This document shows positions 43,141-52,396 of a DNA stretch of 64,000 nucleotides, in pieces (the stretch's first letter is position 1; each line of letters begins with the position of its first letter). The notes below the pieces were generated by a model, which saw nothing but the letters and a program-made list of their open reading frames with translations, did not search any database and was not told where the DNA came from. The stretch spans positions 372,001 through 436,000 of the forward strand of contig JAUIFH010000001.1 of NCBI GenBank assembly GCA_030429495.1. Direction: 5' to 3'. The position numbers and the translations under genes are program-made. The DNA is from Alphaproteobacteria bacterium (GTDB taxonomy: Bacteria > Pseudomonadota > Alphaproteobacteria > Rhodobacterales > Rhodobacteraceae).

Positions 43141-44484
43141 ATGCGCGCGGCACCCCGACGCTCACTCGAAAAGTCAAACAACCAGTTTCAAAAGGCGCTC
43201 CGGCGGCTTCCTCTAGGGGTGGCGTCGACATTCAGGTACTGGGGCGACGACCGCACGATCTATGTCGACCACGGCAAGGGTGGACGGATCTGGGACATCG
43301 ACGGCAACGAATATGTCGACTACCGCCTTGGCTACGGCCCGGCGATTCTCGGCTACGCTGACGACCGTGTGGATGCTGCCGCCCGGCGCGGCATTGATGT
43401 CGGGGGCGTGTTCGCGCTGTCGACCGAACGCGAACTGGTCGTCGCCGACCGCATCGCCAAGATGGTCCCGGGTGTCGATCTGGTACGCTACTCCAACTCT
43501 GGCACTGAGGCGGTGATGGCCGCCCTGCGCCTCGCCCGCGCCTATACCGGCCGCGACAGCTACCTTCTGATCGAAGGCGCCTATCATGGTCTTTTCGATG
43601 CGGCGATGTGGATGGCCAATGTCGAGGAATGGAGCCGGAAGGGAGGCGGCGATCCCGAGGTGGTGGCCTATTCGCAGGGCATCCCGCAGGAATTGCGGTC
43701 GCTCGCCCACCTTGTGCCGATGAACGACCTGCAGCGCTTGGAAGACACGTTCAAGCGCCACGGCGACACGATGGCGGCGATGCTGATCGAGCCGATCCAG
43801 GGCAATTGCTGCGGCATCTCGGCCTCGGTCGAATATGTGCAGCTGGCGCGGCGGCTCTGCGATCAGTACGGCGTTCTCCTGATCATCGACGAGGTCAAGA
43901 CCGGATTCCGCGTCGCGCGCGGCGGCGTCCAGTCGCTGCTTGGCGTTACGCCGGATATCTGCACCTTCGCCAAGGCGATGGCGAACGGCTATCCGATCGC
44001 GGTTGTCGGCGGACGCGAAGAGGTGATGCGGACATTCCGCTATGGCGGCGCGGCCCATGGCGGCACCTATACCGCGCATTCCGTCAGCCTTGCCGCCGCC
44101 GAGGAATGCCTGCGCATCCTCGACGAAACGCCGGCGCTGGAAACGCTCGCGAAATATGGTGCCGATCTGAAGGCCGGCATGTCGCGCGTCCTGAACCGTC
44201 GCGGCATCGCGCATTCCTATGCCGGTCACGATTCGATGTTCGGCCTCTTCTTCGCCGACAAGGCGCCCGACAACTACCGCGACTGGAAGCGGTCGGATTA
44301 TTCCTTCTACGACCAGATGGCCTATTTCCTCCACGATCTCGGCATCATCTGCGAACCCGACAGCCGCGAACCCTGGTTCATGTGCGAAGCCCATGACACG
44401 GCCTGCCTCGATGACACGCTGAAGGCGTTCGAGACGGCGGTCGACATGACGCTGGAGCATTTCGGGGCCGAGAAGCGCGCATGA
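43141..44484 (+). CDS. Class III aminotransferase (glutamate-1-semialdehyde aminomutase-like)
   Basis: A 447-residue fold-type I PLP enzyme. The N-terminal LPLGVASTFRYWG, SNSGTEAVMAALRLARAYTGR, IEGAYHGLFDAA and LLIIDEVKTGFRVARGG segments are clear. The PLP lysine is Lys278 in TFAKAMANGYP. The sequence branch resembles GSA aminomutase, but this gene is in a catabolic operon, so an omega-transaminase or an unrelated amino-shift is likely. It overlaps the next gene by four bases. Confidence 0.85.
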   Translation: MRAAPRRSLEKSNNQFQKALRRLPLGVASTFRYWGDDRTIYVDHGKGGRIWDIDGNEYVDYRLGYGPAILGYADDRVDAAARRGIDVGGVFALSTERELVVADRIAKMVPGVDLVRYSNSGTEAVMAALRLARAYTGRDSYLLIEGAYHGLFDAAMWMANVEEWSRKGGGDPEVVAYSQGIPQELRSLAHLVPMNDLQRLEDTFKRHGDTMAAMLIEPIQGNCCGISASVEYVQLARRLCDQYGVLLIIDEVKTGFRVARGGVQSLLGVTPDICTFAKAMANGYPIAVVGGREEVMRTFRYGGAAHGGTYTAHSVSLAAAEECLRILDETPALETLAKYGADLKAGMSRVLNRRGIAHSYAGHDSMFGLFFADKAPDNYRDWKRSDYSFYDQMAYFLHDLGIICEPDSREPWFMCEAHDTACLDDTLKAFETAVDMTLEHFGAEKRA

Positions 44485-46094
44485 GCTACGATGCGGCCAT
44501 CATCGGTGCGGGCCATAACGGGCTGGTTGCAGCCTGTTATCTGGCCCGTGCCGGGCTGAAGGTCGTCGTCGTCGAGAAAAACGACTGGATCGGTGGGGCC
44601 GCGGTATCGCGGGAACTGCATCCCGGCTTCACCTATTCCAACTGCTCCTATGTCTGCTCGCTCTTCCGGCCCGAGATCATGCGCGATCTCGAACTGCCGA
44701 AATATGGCCTGCAGGTTCTGCCCTATGAGGGGGGCGCGGTCTTTACCCGCGACGGCGGCTATCTTGCGATCTTCCGTGATCACGACGCCAACCGCCGCGA
44801 ATTCGCGCGCTATTCGCCACGCGATGCCGAAGCCTATGACCGCTACTCGCGCGATATCATGCGGCATTGCCGGTTCATCCGGCCGCTTCTGATGCGCACG
44901 CCCCCAGATCCCGCGACGTTCCGCCCGCGCGATCTTGCCGAGCTGGCCTGGCTTGGCCGCAAGGTCGGCGAAATGTCCGAAAGCCAGATCTGCGATATGA
45001 TCCGGTTCTGGACCATGTCAATCTCAGACTTCCTCGATGAACATTTTGAAAGCCCGGTGATCAAGGCTTATCTCGCGGTCTCGGCCATCATCGGCACCGC
45101 GCTCGGGCCGATGTCCCCGGGCTCGGCCTATGTGCTTCTGCACCACTACATGGGCGACGTGGACGGCAATGTCGGCGCGTGGGGTTTCGCGCGCGGCGGG
45201 ATGGGGGCGATCACACAGGCGCTGACCGCTTCCCTCCGGGCCTCCGGGGGCGAGGTGCGAACCGGCAAGGGCGTCGAGCAGGTTCTGGTCCGCAACGGCC
45301 GCGCGGTCGGCCTTCGGCTTGACGGTGGGGAAGAGATCGCGGCAAAGCGCGTCCTGTCCAATATGGATGTGAAGCGAACCTTCCTGAAACATGTCGACCG
45401 CGACGAACTGCCCCCCGACTTCACCCGCAGGGTGGAACGGTTCAAGACCCGCGGCTCATCCGGCAAACTCAATATCGCGCTCGATGCCGCGCCGCATTTC
45501 CCGGCCCTGCCGGAAGGGGCACCAATGCTGAAGGGCGATCTGCATTTCACCGACAGCGTGGAGCGGATGGAACGCGCCTATGACGACTGGAAGGCCGGCC
45601 GCTTCAGCCGCGATCCGTTCCAGGACACGATGATCCCGACGATGATCGACCCGACGATGGCGCCGCCGGGCAAACACTTCATGTCCTGCTTCATCCAGTA
45701 CGCGCCACCGAAGATCGACGGGCGCGACTGGACCGATGCCGACCGCGACGCCTTCGGCCAGACGGTTATCGACCAGATCGCCGAGTATTCGCCCGGCTTC
45801 AAGGACCGCGTCCTGCATGCCGAAATCCGCACCCCGCGCGAGCTGGAGGCCGAGGTCGGCCTGACTGAGGGCAATATCTTCCAGGGCGAGCTGACTTTCG
45901 ACCAGCTTCTCTTCAACCGTCCGGTGCCGGGCTATGCCCAGTACAAGACGCCCATCCGCGACCTCTGGCTCTGCGGCTCCTCTGCCCATCCCGGCGGCGG
46001 CGTCATGGGGGCCCCGGGCCGCAACGCCGCCGCCGAAATCCTCCGTGACACGCGCGCGCCCACCGAGATGAGGGAGGCCTATGCAGTCGTTTGA
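44481..46094 (+). CDS. CrtI/PYROXD2-like FAD-dependent oxidoreductase 1
   Basis: A 537-residue flavoprotein with the N-terminal Rossmann motif DAAIIGAGHNGLVAACYLARAG and the C-terminal FAD motif NLWLCGSSAHPGGGVMG-like (seen as LWLCGSSAHPGGGVMGAPG). The fold is that of phytoene desaturases, but no carotenoid gene is near. The branch resembles PYROXD2. In this operon it probably dehydrogenates an amine or its oxidised product. Its end overlaps the second copy by 14 nt. Confidence 0.85.
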   Translation: MSYDAAIIGAGHNGLVAACYLARAGLKVVVVEKNDWIGGAAVSRELHPGFTYSNCSYVCSLFRPEIMRDLELPKYGLQVLPYEGGAVFTRDGGYLAIFRDHDANRREFARYSPRDAEAYDRYSRDIMRHCRFIRPLLMRTPPDPATFRPRDLAELAWLGRKVGEMSESQICDMIRFWTMSISDFLDEHFESPVIKAYLAVSAIIGTALGPMSPGSAYVLLHHYMGDVDGNVGAWGFARGGMGAITQALTASLRASGGEVRTGKGVEQVLVRNGRAVGLRLDGGEEIAAKRVLSNMDVKRTFLKHVDRDELPPDFTRRVERFKTRGSSGKLNIALDAAPHFPALPEGAPMLKGDLHFTDSVERMERAYDDWKAGRFSRDPFQDTMIPTMIDPTMAPPGKHFMSCFIQYAPPKIDGRDWTDADRDAFGQTVIDQIAEYSPGFKDRVLHAEIRTPRELEAEVGLTEGNIFQGELTFDQLLFNRPVPGYAQYKTPIRDLWLCGSSAHPGGGVMGAPGRNAAAEILRDTRAPTEMREAYAVV

Positions 46095-47637
46095 TGCGAT
46101 CGTGATCGGTGGTGGCACCAACGGGATGGCCTGCGCGACCCGCCTGACCAAGGGGGGCAAGCGTGTCCTTCTGCTCGATGCCGCCGACCGTCCCGGCGGC
46201 GCGGCTATCGGCGGCGACGGGGCGTCGGGTGCCTCGCAGATGCCGCTCGCGCATCTTCTGATGATGCTCGATCCGCGCGTTCATGCCGGAATGGACCTCG
46301 ACCAGCACGGCTTTTCCTATGCTGCGACTGACCTTGCGACGACCGCCCTGTCGGCCACCGGCGACCACCTCGTCCTCGAAGGCCCCGCCGGGGCCAGCCT
46401 TTCGGGTTCGCTGAGCGACACTGACCGCGACGCCTGGGCCACACTTCGCAAGCGCCTGCTGACCTATGCCGAGGCGCTGGTCCCGTTCCGCGCGCTGACC
46501 CCGCCCCGGATCGCCCGCAAGGCCGGCAACGACATGCTCGGGCTCGCGAAGATCGGGCTTGGACTGCGCCGTCTCGGTCGCGATGAGTTCCGCGAGTTTC
46601 TCAGGCTCTTTCTCATCAACGTTGCCGACGTGCTGGAAGATGACCTCACCGATGAGCGGCTCAGGGGGGTTCTGGCCTTCGACGCCGTGCTCGGCTCCTG
46701 GCTTGGCCCGCGCTCGCCGAATTCGCTCCTGGTTTATCTCAATCGCCTCGCGGGCGAGGCGGCAGGCACCCGCGCCGCGCTCGCGCTGCCGAAAGGCGGC
46801 ATGGGCACCGTCGCCGACGCCATGGCGCGTTCTGCCGCCGCTTCGGGTGTGACGCTGCAATCCGGCGCGCGGGTTGAACGTATTCTGATCGAAGACGACC
46901 GCGCGACCGGCGTGGTCCTGACCACGGGCGAAACCTACCGGGCCCCGACGATCGTTTCGGCGGCAGGTCCGAAACAGACCCTTCTGGAGCTCGTGGGCGC
47001 GCGCCACCTCGACACCGGTTTCGTCCGGCACACCCGGAACATCCGGTCGCGTGGTGGTGCCGCAAAACTGCACATTGCCCTGACCGCACGACCCGACTTC
47101 CGCGGCGCGGACCTTGCGACGCGGCTTGTGATCGCGCCGGATATCAACGCGGTCGAGACCGCGTTCAACGCCACGAAATACGGCGAAGTGCCCGAACGCC
47201 CGGTGATGGAGATCGTGATCCCGACCGCGCATGAAGGTGCCGGGGCAGACGATCCGCATCTCCTGTCGGCCATCGTCCAGTTCGCGCCGCACGACCCGCG
47301 CGACGGCCTCGACAAGGCGCGCAAACAGATGCTGGCCAATACGCTCGGCGTTCTTGAAGACCATGCGCCCGGGATCGGCGGCCTGATTTCCGAAAGCGAG
47401 CTTCTGATGCCGCAGGATATCGAGGCGCGCTACGGGATGGCCGGTGGCAACTGGCATCACGGCGAACTGAGCGTGGAACAGATGCTGTTTCTGCGCCCCT
47501 TCGCCGATGTCGCCCAGTATTCGACACCCATCGCGGGGCTCTGGCTCGCCAGCGCAGGCAGCCATCCGGGCGGCGGCATTTCGGGTGCGGCGGGCTGGAA
47601 CGCGGCCGAACGCATCCTGTCGCGGGTGGCGGCATGA
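46081..47637 (+). CDS. CrtI/PYROXD2-like FAD-dependent oxidoreductase 2
   Basis: A 518-residue paralogue of the preceding protein, with Rossmann motif FDAIVIGGGTNGMACATRLTKGG, GGMGTVADAMARSAAASG and the C-terminal FAD motif GLWLASAGSHPGGGISGAAGWNA. Two tandem copies suggest either two successive oxidations or a heteromeric enzyme. It overlaps the GcvT-family gene by four bases. Confidence 0.85.
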   Translation: MQSFDAIVIGGGTNGMACATRLTKGGKRVLLLDAADRPGGAAIGGDGASGASQMPLAHLLMMLDPRVHAGMDLDQHGFSYAATDLATTALSATGDHLVLEGPAGASLSGSLSDTDRDAWATLRKRLLTYAEALVPFRALTPPRIARKAGNDMLGLAKIGLGLRRLGRDEFREFLRLFLINVADVLEDDLTDERLRGVLAFDAVLGSWLGPRSPNSLLVYLNRLAGEAAGTRAALALPKGGMGTVADAMARSAAASGVTLQSGARVERILIEDDRATGVVLTTGETYRAPTIVSAAGPKQTLLELVGARHLDTGFVRHTRNIRSRGGAAKLHIALTARPDFRGADLATRLVIAPDINAVETAFNATKYGEVPERPVMEIVIPTAHEGAGADDPHLLSAIVQFAPHDPRDGLDKARKQMLANTLGVLEDHAPGIGGLISESELLMPQDIEARYGMAGGNWHHGELSVEQMLFLRPFADVAQYSTPIAGLWLASAGSHPGGGISGAAGWNAAERILSRVAA

Positions 47638-48830
47638 AAGACCTGCGTCACCATTTCGAAGCCCCGCTCAGGACCACGGCCTTTCACGAGCGTATCGCGG
47701 CGGCCAATGTCCTGAACGAATGGGCCCCATGGGCCGGATACACGACCGCGACCGTCCTCGAAGACGCGGAAACGGAATACACCGCCATCCGCAACACGGC
47801 GAGTCTCTACGACCTCTGCCCGATGATCAAATACCGGATCACCGGGTCCGGCGCCGTCGATTATCTTAACCGGCTGACGCTCAGGGACGTATCACGCCTG
47901 CCGGTGGACGCGGTGCATTACACGGCATGGTGCGACGATCAGGGCAAACTGCTCGACGACGGCACGCTGTTCCGGCTCGGGGAAACTGAGTTCCTGCTCT
48001 GCTGCCAGGAACGTCACCTGCCCTGGCTGGCGGATTCCGCCATTGGCTTTGACGTCTCCATCCGCGACGCGACGGATGAGATCGCGGGCCTCTCGCTTCA
48101 GGGGCCCTGCACAGCGGCGGTTCTGACCGAGGCGGGCTTTGACGTCTCGGCGCTGAAACCTTTCCGCATCGCACGCTATCCGTTCCAGGGCAGCACGCTG
48201 ACGATCTCGCGCACCGGCTTCACGGGCGATCTCGGCTATGAGCTTTGGATCGAACCGGGGCTGGCGCTGCCGCTCTGGGACCGGTTGATGGAGGCAGGCA
48301 GCTATTGCGGCATCCGCACGGTCGGGTCCACCGCGCTCAACCTCGCGCGGATCGAGGCGGGCTTCATCACCACCAATGCCGATTTCGTGCCCGCCGATCA
48401 GGCGGTTCGCGAAGACCGTGTGCGGTCCCCTTATGAGATGGCGCTCGACTGGATGATCGACTTCGGCAAGGGCCATTTCAACGGCCGCCGCGCACTGCTC
48501 AAGGAACGCGACACGCAATCGGGCGAATGGGCATTCGTTGCGCTCGACATCGAAGGCAACGTCGCAGCAGATCACGCGATCCTCTATGACGGTCGCGACC
48601 GCGAGATCGGCCAGGTCACCTCCGCCGCATGGTCGCCGGTGACGAAAAGCAGCATCGCACTGGCCCATATGCGCCGCCCGTATGACACCAAGGCGAAAGG
48701 CGGCATCTGGGCCGAAATCTACGCGCTCCGCGAACTGCACTACGTCAAGCTGATGATGAAGGCCGAAATCGTCGCCCGCCCCTTCTTCGCCCCGCCACGT
48801 CGGCGCGCCACACCCCCCGGACGGTTCTAA
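47634..48830 (+). CDS. GcvT-family (folate-dependent aminomethyltransferase-like) protein
   Basis: A 398-residue protein of the GcvT fold, which moves methyl or methylene groups to tetrahydrofolate. Visible: YTAIRNTASLYDLCPMIKYRITG, YLNRLTLRDVS, SLQGPCTAAVL, ISRTGFTGDLGYELWIE and LNLARIEAGFITTNADF. The family includes glycine-cleavage T protein, dimethylglycine-type demethylases and the DMSP demethylase DmdA. Here it could accept one-carbon units released by the oxygenases. It lies 11 nt before the first Rieske gene. Confidence 0.85.
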   Translation: MKDLRHHFEAPLRTTAFHERIAAANVLNEWAPWAGYTTATVLEDAETEYTAIRNTASLYDLCPMIKYRITGSGAVDYLNRLTLRDVSRLPVDAVHYTAWCDDQGKLLDDGTLFRLGETEFLLCCQERHLPWLADSAIGFDVSIRDATDEIAGLSLQGPCTAAVLTEAGFDVSALKPFRIARYPFQGSTLTISRTGFTGDLGYELWIEPGLALPLWDRLMEAGSYCGIRTVGSTALNLARIEAGFITTNADFVPADQAVREDRVRSPYEMALDWMIDFGKGHFNGRRALLKERDTQSGEWAFVALDIEGNVAADHAILYDGRDREIGQVTSAAWSPVTKSSIALAHMRRPYDTKAKGGIWAEIYALRELHYVKLMMKAEIVARPFFAPPRRRATPPGRF

Positions 48831-48841
48831 GGACAAGCGTC

Positions 48842-49990
48842 ATGACCGAACACCGCCATCCAGCATCACCGCTTCTCGACCACTGCCCCGAGACGCTTCC
48901 GGCGTCGTCCTATTTCGATCCCGACTGGTACGAGCGCGAGCGGCAGACGATCTGGGCACGGAACTGGGTCTGCGCGGGTCGGCTTGATGACCTTTCCCCC
49001 GGCACGATCCGGCGGTTCGACCTTGCGGGTCACAACCTGATCCTCTGTCGCGACCGGGATGGCCGGGTAACGGCATTTCACAATACCTGCCGCCACCGCG
49101 GCTCGGAACTTTGCATCGAGGACAATGCCGAGCTCGGCAAGCTCATCCGCTGCCCCTACCATGCCTGGGCTTACGATACGAACGGGCGGCTGATCTCGAC
49201 CGCCTATGCGACGCCGACGGGCGATTTCCGCAAGGAAGATCACAGCCTCTTTCCGGTGCATGTCCGTGTCTGGAACGGCTTCATCTTTCTCTGCCTCACA
49301 GACGAACCCGGCGAACTCACGCCCGATCTGGGTCTGGCCGCGCTCGACAACTGGCCGATGGCGGAGCTGCGCACGGGCCACCGTCTGGTCAAGGACATTG
49401 CCTGCAACTGGAAGGTCTTCTGGGAAAACTACAACGAATGCCTGCACTGCCCGGGCATTCACCCCGAACTGTGCGACATGGTTCCGGTCTACCGCGACGG
49501 GATCATGTCGCCGCAAGAGGCGCGGGACTGGACCGGCGATGGCGCCCGTCCCGCCGCCTTGCGCGAAAAGGCGCGGACATGGACGATGAGCGGCGAGACC
49601 TGCGGCCCGGAATTCCCCGCGCTCACGGCCGAGGAACGCGCGAACGGCCACAACTTCGTGACGATCTACCCCACGATGTACATCGTCGCGCATGTCGATC
49701 ATGTGCGCGCCGTCACGCTCATGCCGCTCGGGCCGGAACGGACCCGGCTGACCGCCGAATGGCTGTTTCCGCCGGAGACGCTTGCCCAGCCGGGCTTCGA
49801 CGCCGCGTCGGTGGCCGAATTCGCAACCCTCGTGATGTCACAGGATGCCGAGGCCTGCGAGATGAACCAGCGCGGACTTCGTTCCGAACGCTATCGGCAT
49901 GGTCGCCTCATGCCCGAGGAGTTCGATATCCTCAGGTTTCACGACTGGGTGCGGCGGCAGATGGAGGGAGATGCGGGGGACGCGCCATGA
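48842..49990 (+). CDS. Rieske oxygenase alpha subunit 1 (GbcA/CntA-like)
   Basis: A 382-residue oxygenase. The Rieske cluster ligands are Cys83-His85 in CRHRG and Cys104-His107 in CPYH. The mononuclear iron motif follows NWKVFWENYNECLHCPGIHPEL-like residues 189-210: His202, His207 and likely Asp335. The bridging position is Glu199, where ring-hydroxylating dioxygenases usually have Asp; Glu is typical of carnitine and betaine oxygenases. An N-demethylation of a quaternary or tertiary amine is inferred. No reductase gene lies nearby. It overlaps the second Rieske gene by four bases. Confidence 0.88.
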   Translation: MTEHRHPASPLLDHCPETLPASSYFDPDWYERERQTIWARNWVCAGRLDDLSPGTIRRFDLAGHNLILCRDRDGRVTAFHNTCRHRGSELCIEDNAELGKLIRCPYHAWAYDTNGRLISTAYATPTGDFRKEDHSLFPVHVRVWNGFIFLCLTDEPGELTPDLGLAALDNWPMAELRTGHRLVKDIACNWKVFWENYNECLHCPGIHPELCDMVPVYRDGIMSPQEARDWTGDGARPAALREKARTWTMSGETCGPEFPALTAEERANGHNFVTIYPTMYIVAHVDHVRAVTLMPLGPERTRLTAEWLFPPETLAQPGFDAASVAEFATLVMSQDAEACEMNQRGLRSERYRHGRLMPEEFDILRFHDWVRRQMEGDAGDAP

Positions 49991-51207
49991 ACAAGAGCCT
50001 GAAACCGATCCGCATCCCGAACGAATGGGACCGCCGCGGCCTGCCCGGCTGGACCTACCATTCGCAAGCGCTCTTCGAACTGGAACGCTCGGAGGTTCTG
50101 CTTACCCACTGGCAGATCGCCGGGCATGTCAGCGACGTTCCATCACCCGGCGACTGGCTGACCTTCGACTTCCTGGACGAACGCGCATTGGTCGTCCGGG
50201 GACGGGATGGCCAGGTTCGCGCTTTCCACAACCTCTGCCGGCACCGCGGCGCGCGGCTTGCCGACGGGGCGTCGGGGCACTGCAACTCGGCCATGGTCTG
50301 TCCATTCCACGGCTGGGTCTACAATCTGGACGGAACGCTGAGGGGGGCGGCCCGGCCCGACAGTTTCGGTGACATGGACCGTTCCCAGTTCGGGTTGAAG
50401 CCCGTGGAAATGGAAATCTGGCACGGTTTCATATTCCTGCGCTTCCTACCCGGCCCGCAACCTGCCGTTGCCAAGCTTCTCGAACCCTTTGATCCGGACT
50501 TCACGGCTTACTGCGCCGGAGACCTGCTGCCCGCCGGCGATTTCGGCAAATGGGAATTCGAACCGCTCCCAGTCAACTGGAAGTCCGTGCGCGATGTGGA
50601 CAACGAAGGGTATCACGTCGCGATGGCGCATCCTGCGCTTCAGGACCTCTACGGACGCAGCTATCGCGACATGGTCTATCGCGGCGGGATCACGCAGTCG
50701 GTGGGAGAATTCGGCGACCAGCCCGGACGGCTCTGGTCGGTTCGACACTATCTAAAAATGACACCGGATCGCGACTGGCTGCCAGAGCGGCTGCGCCGCT
50801 CATGGACCTATTTCGGCATCTTCCCCAACTCGGTGATCGCATTCACGCCGGACGGGGCGCAGTACTACCACGACATTCCCTTGTCGCTCGACCAGACCGT
50901 CGTGGGCGGCCGCCTTTATCGCCGGGCGAACGAAACGCGCGAACTGCGCGCCGCTCGTTACCTTGCCTACAGGATCGACCGCGAAACCTCCTACGAGGAT
51001 CAACAGCTTTCGATCTGGTCCAACGAGTCGATGAAATCCTCGGCGTTCGAGGACTTCCACCTCTCCGACCTCGAATTCGGCGTCCGCGCCCATCATGACG
51101 TTTTGCGTCGGCTTTTGCCCGTCATGTCGCTGAACGATGCGCCCGCCGAGGAAGACCTTGCCAACATCAACGCACATTTGCGCAGCGCCAGCGCGAATGC
51201 GGACTGA
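49987..51207 (+). CDS. Rieske oxygenase alpha subunit 2, divergent
   Basis: A 406-residue protein. Rieske ligands are Cys84-His86 in CRHRG and Cys105-His108 in CPFH. Mononuclear iron residues are likely His210 and His215 in VDNEGYHVAMAHP; Glu207 takes the bridging place. The sequence differs clearly from the first copy, so the two may form a mixed oligomer or act on successive methyl groups. The ATG at 49987 overlaps the previous stop. Longer upstream reading is a shadow of the first gene. Confidence 0.87.
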   Translation: MNKSLKPIRIPNEWDRRGLPGWTYHSQALFELERSEVLLTHWQIAGHVSDVPSPGDWLTFDFLDERALVVRGRDGQVRAFHNLCRHRGARLADGASGHCNSAMVCPFHGWVYNLDGTLRGAARPDSFGDMDRSQFGLKPVEMEIWHGFIFLRFLPGPQPAVAKLLEPFDPDFTAYCAGDLLPAGDFGKWEFEPLPVNWKSVRDVDNEGYHVAMAHPALQDLYGRSYRDMVYRGGITQSVGEFGDQPGRLWSVRHYLKMTPDRDWLPERLRRSWTYFGIFPNSVIAFTPDGAQYYHDIPLSLDQTVVGGRLYRRANETRELRAARYLAYRIDRETSYEDQQLSIWSNESMKSSAFEDFHLSDLEFGVRAHHDVLRRLLPVMSLNDAPAEEDLANINAHLRSASANAD

Positions 51208-51248
51208 ACGGACCCAAACAGGCGCAAACCAACAGTGGAGACAAATCA

Positions 51249-52352
51249 ATGACCAAGCTGACCCGGAGAACCGCTCTCACTGCGATTGGCGCGACGCTCG
51301 CTGTGCCCTATGTCCGACCGTCCTGGGCGCAGGCCGGCACCGTGAACGTCTATAACTGGGCCGACTATATCGGCGAGACGACACTCGAGGATTTCGAAGC
51401 GCAGACAGGCATCGGTGTTGTCTATGATACCTATTCCTCGGCAGAGGAGATGCAGGCCAAGATGCTTGCCGGTTCGACCGGCTATGACGTCGTCGATCAT
51501 GCCGGCATCGACATGCCGCGTGCGATCCAGGCGGGCATTTACCAGAAGCTCGACAAGTCGCTTCTGCCGAACTGGAAGAACCTGGACCCGGAGATTCTTC
51601 GCATCCTTTCCGGCTGGGACCCGGAGAACATGTACGGCATGCCGTATATGTGGGGTTCGGTCGGCTTCACCTACAATGTCGATCTGGTGAAAGAGCGTCT
51701 GCCGGATGCCGACATGACGTCGATGGACCTGATCTTCAAACCTGAGAATGCCGAGAAGCTGGCCGATTGCGGCATCTCCATTCTCGACAGCCCGACCGAC
51801 ATCATGCTGATGGTCCTGAAGTATCTCGGGCTCGACGGCGATACGACCGATCTTGCCGACTACGACAAGGTCGTCGAAGCGTTCAAGCCGATCCGGCCCT
51901 ATATCCGGACGTTCGACAATACCAACTATCTGAACGCGATCCCGAACGGTGAGCTTTGCGCCATCAACAACTGGTCGGGCGACTACGCCACGGCGGCCGG
52001 GCGGGCTGCCGAGGCGGGGATCGAGATGAACCTGGCCTATTTCGTGCCTCAGACCGGGGCGCCGGCCTGGCTCGACGTGATGTGCATTACGTCCGACGCG
52101 CCGAACCTTGAGAACGCGTACAAGTTCCTCGACTTCATGATGCAGCCGGAAGTCGCGGCGGGCTGCACCAACTACACTTACTACGCCAATGCGAACCTCG
52201 CGTCGCGTGAGTTCGTGCTGCAGGAGATTCTCGATGATCCGGCGGTCTATCCGGATGCCGAGACGATCGGGCGCATGTGGGCGCCGAAACCCTTCAGCGA
52301 GGAGCAGGACCGCGCGATCAACCGCGCCTGGCAGGAGATCAAGTCGGGCTGA
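51249..52352 (+). CDS. Polyamine-type ABC transporter, substrate-binding protein (PotF-like)
   Basis: A 367-residue solute-binding protein with a twin-Arg-like signal (TRRTALTAIGATLAVPYV) and mature start VNVYNWADYIGETTLEDFEAQTG, the hallmark of PotD/PotF proteins. Further typical segments are VYDTYSSAEEMQAKMLAGSTGYDVV and LNAIPNGELCAINNWSGDYA. A GGAG lies 8 nt before the ATG. The ligand is presumably the substrate of the catabolic operon and need not be putrescine. Confidence 0.88.
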   Translation: MTKLTRRTALTAIGATLAVPYVRPSWAQAGTVNVYNWADYIGETTLEDFEAQTGIGVVYDTYSSAEEMQAKMLAGSTGYDVVDHAGIDMPRAIQAGIYQKLDKSLLPNWKNLDPEILRILSGWDPENMYGMPYMWGSVGFTYNVDLVKERLPDADMTSMDLIFKPENAEKLADCGISILDSPTDIMLMVLKYLGLDGDTTDLADYDKVVEAFKPIRPYIRTFDNTNYLNAIPNGELCAINNWSGDYATAAGRAAEAGIEMNLAYFVPQTGAPAWLDVMCITSDAPNLENAYKFLDFMMQPEVAAGCTNYTYYANANLASREFVLQEILDDPAVYPDAETIGRMWAPKPFSEEQDRAINRAWQEIKSG

Positions 52353-52396
52353 CGCCCCCTTCGGCTAACCAAGACCGAAACGGAGGAGACCGCGAG

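Noticed and set aside
43141-44484. hemL (glutamate-1-semialdehyde aminomutase of tetrapyrrole synthesis)
   Set aside because: The branch is similar, but alphaproteobacteria normally make aminolevulinate with HemA (Shemin route) and the operon context is catabolic.
44481-47637. Carotenoid biosynthesis genes
   Set aside because: The flavoproteins share the CrtI fold, but no crtB, crtE or other carotenoid gene is near and the context is amine metabolism.
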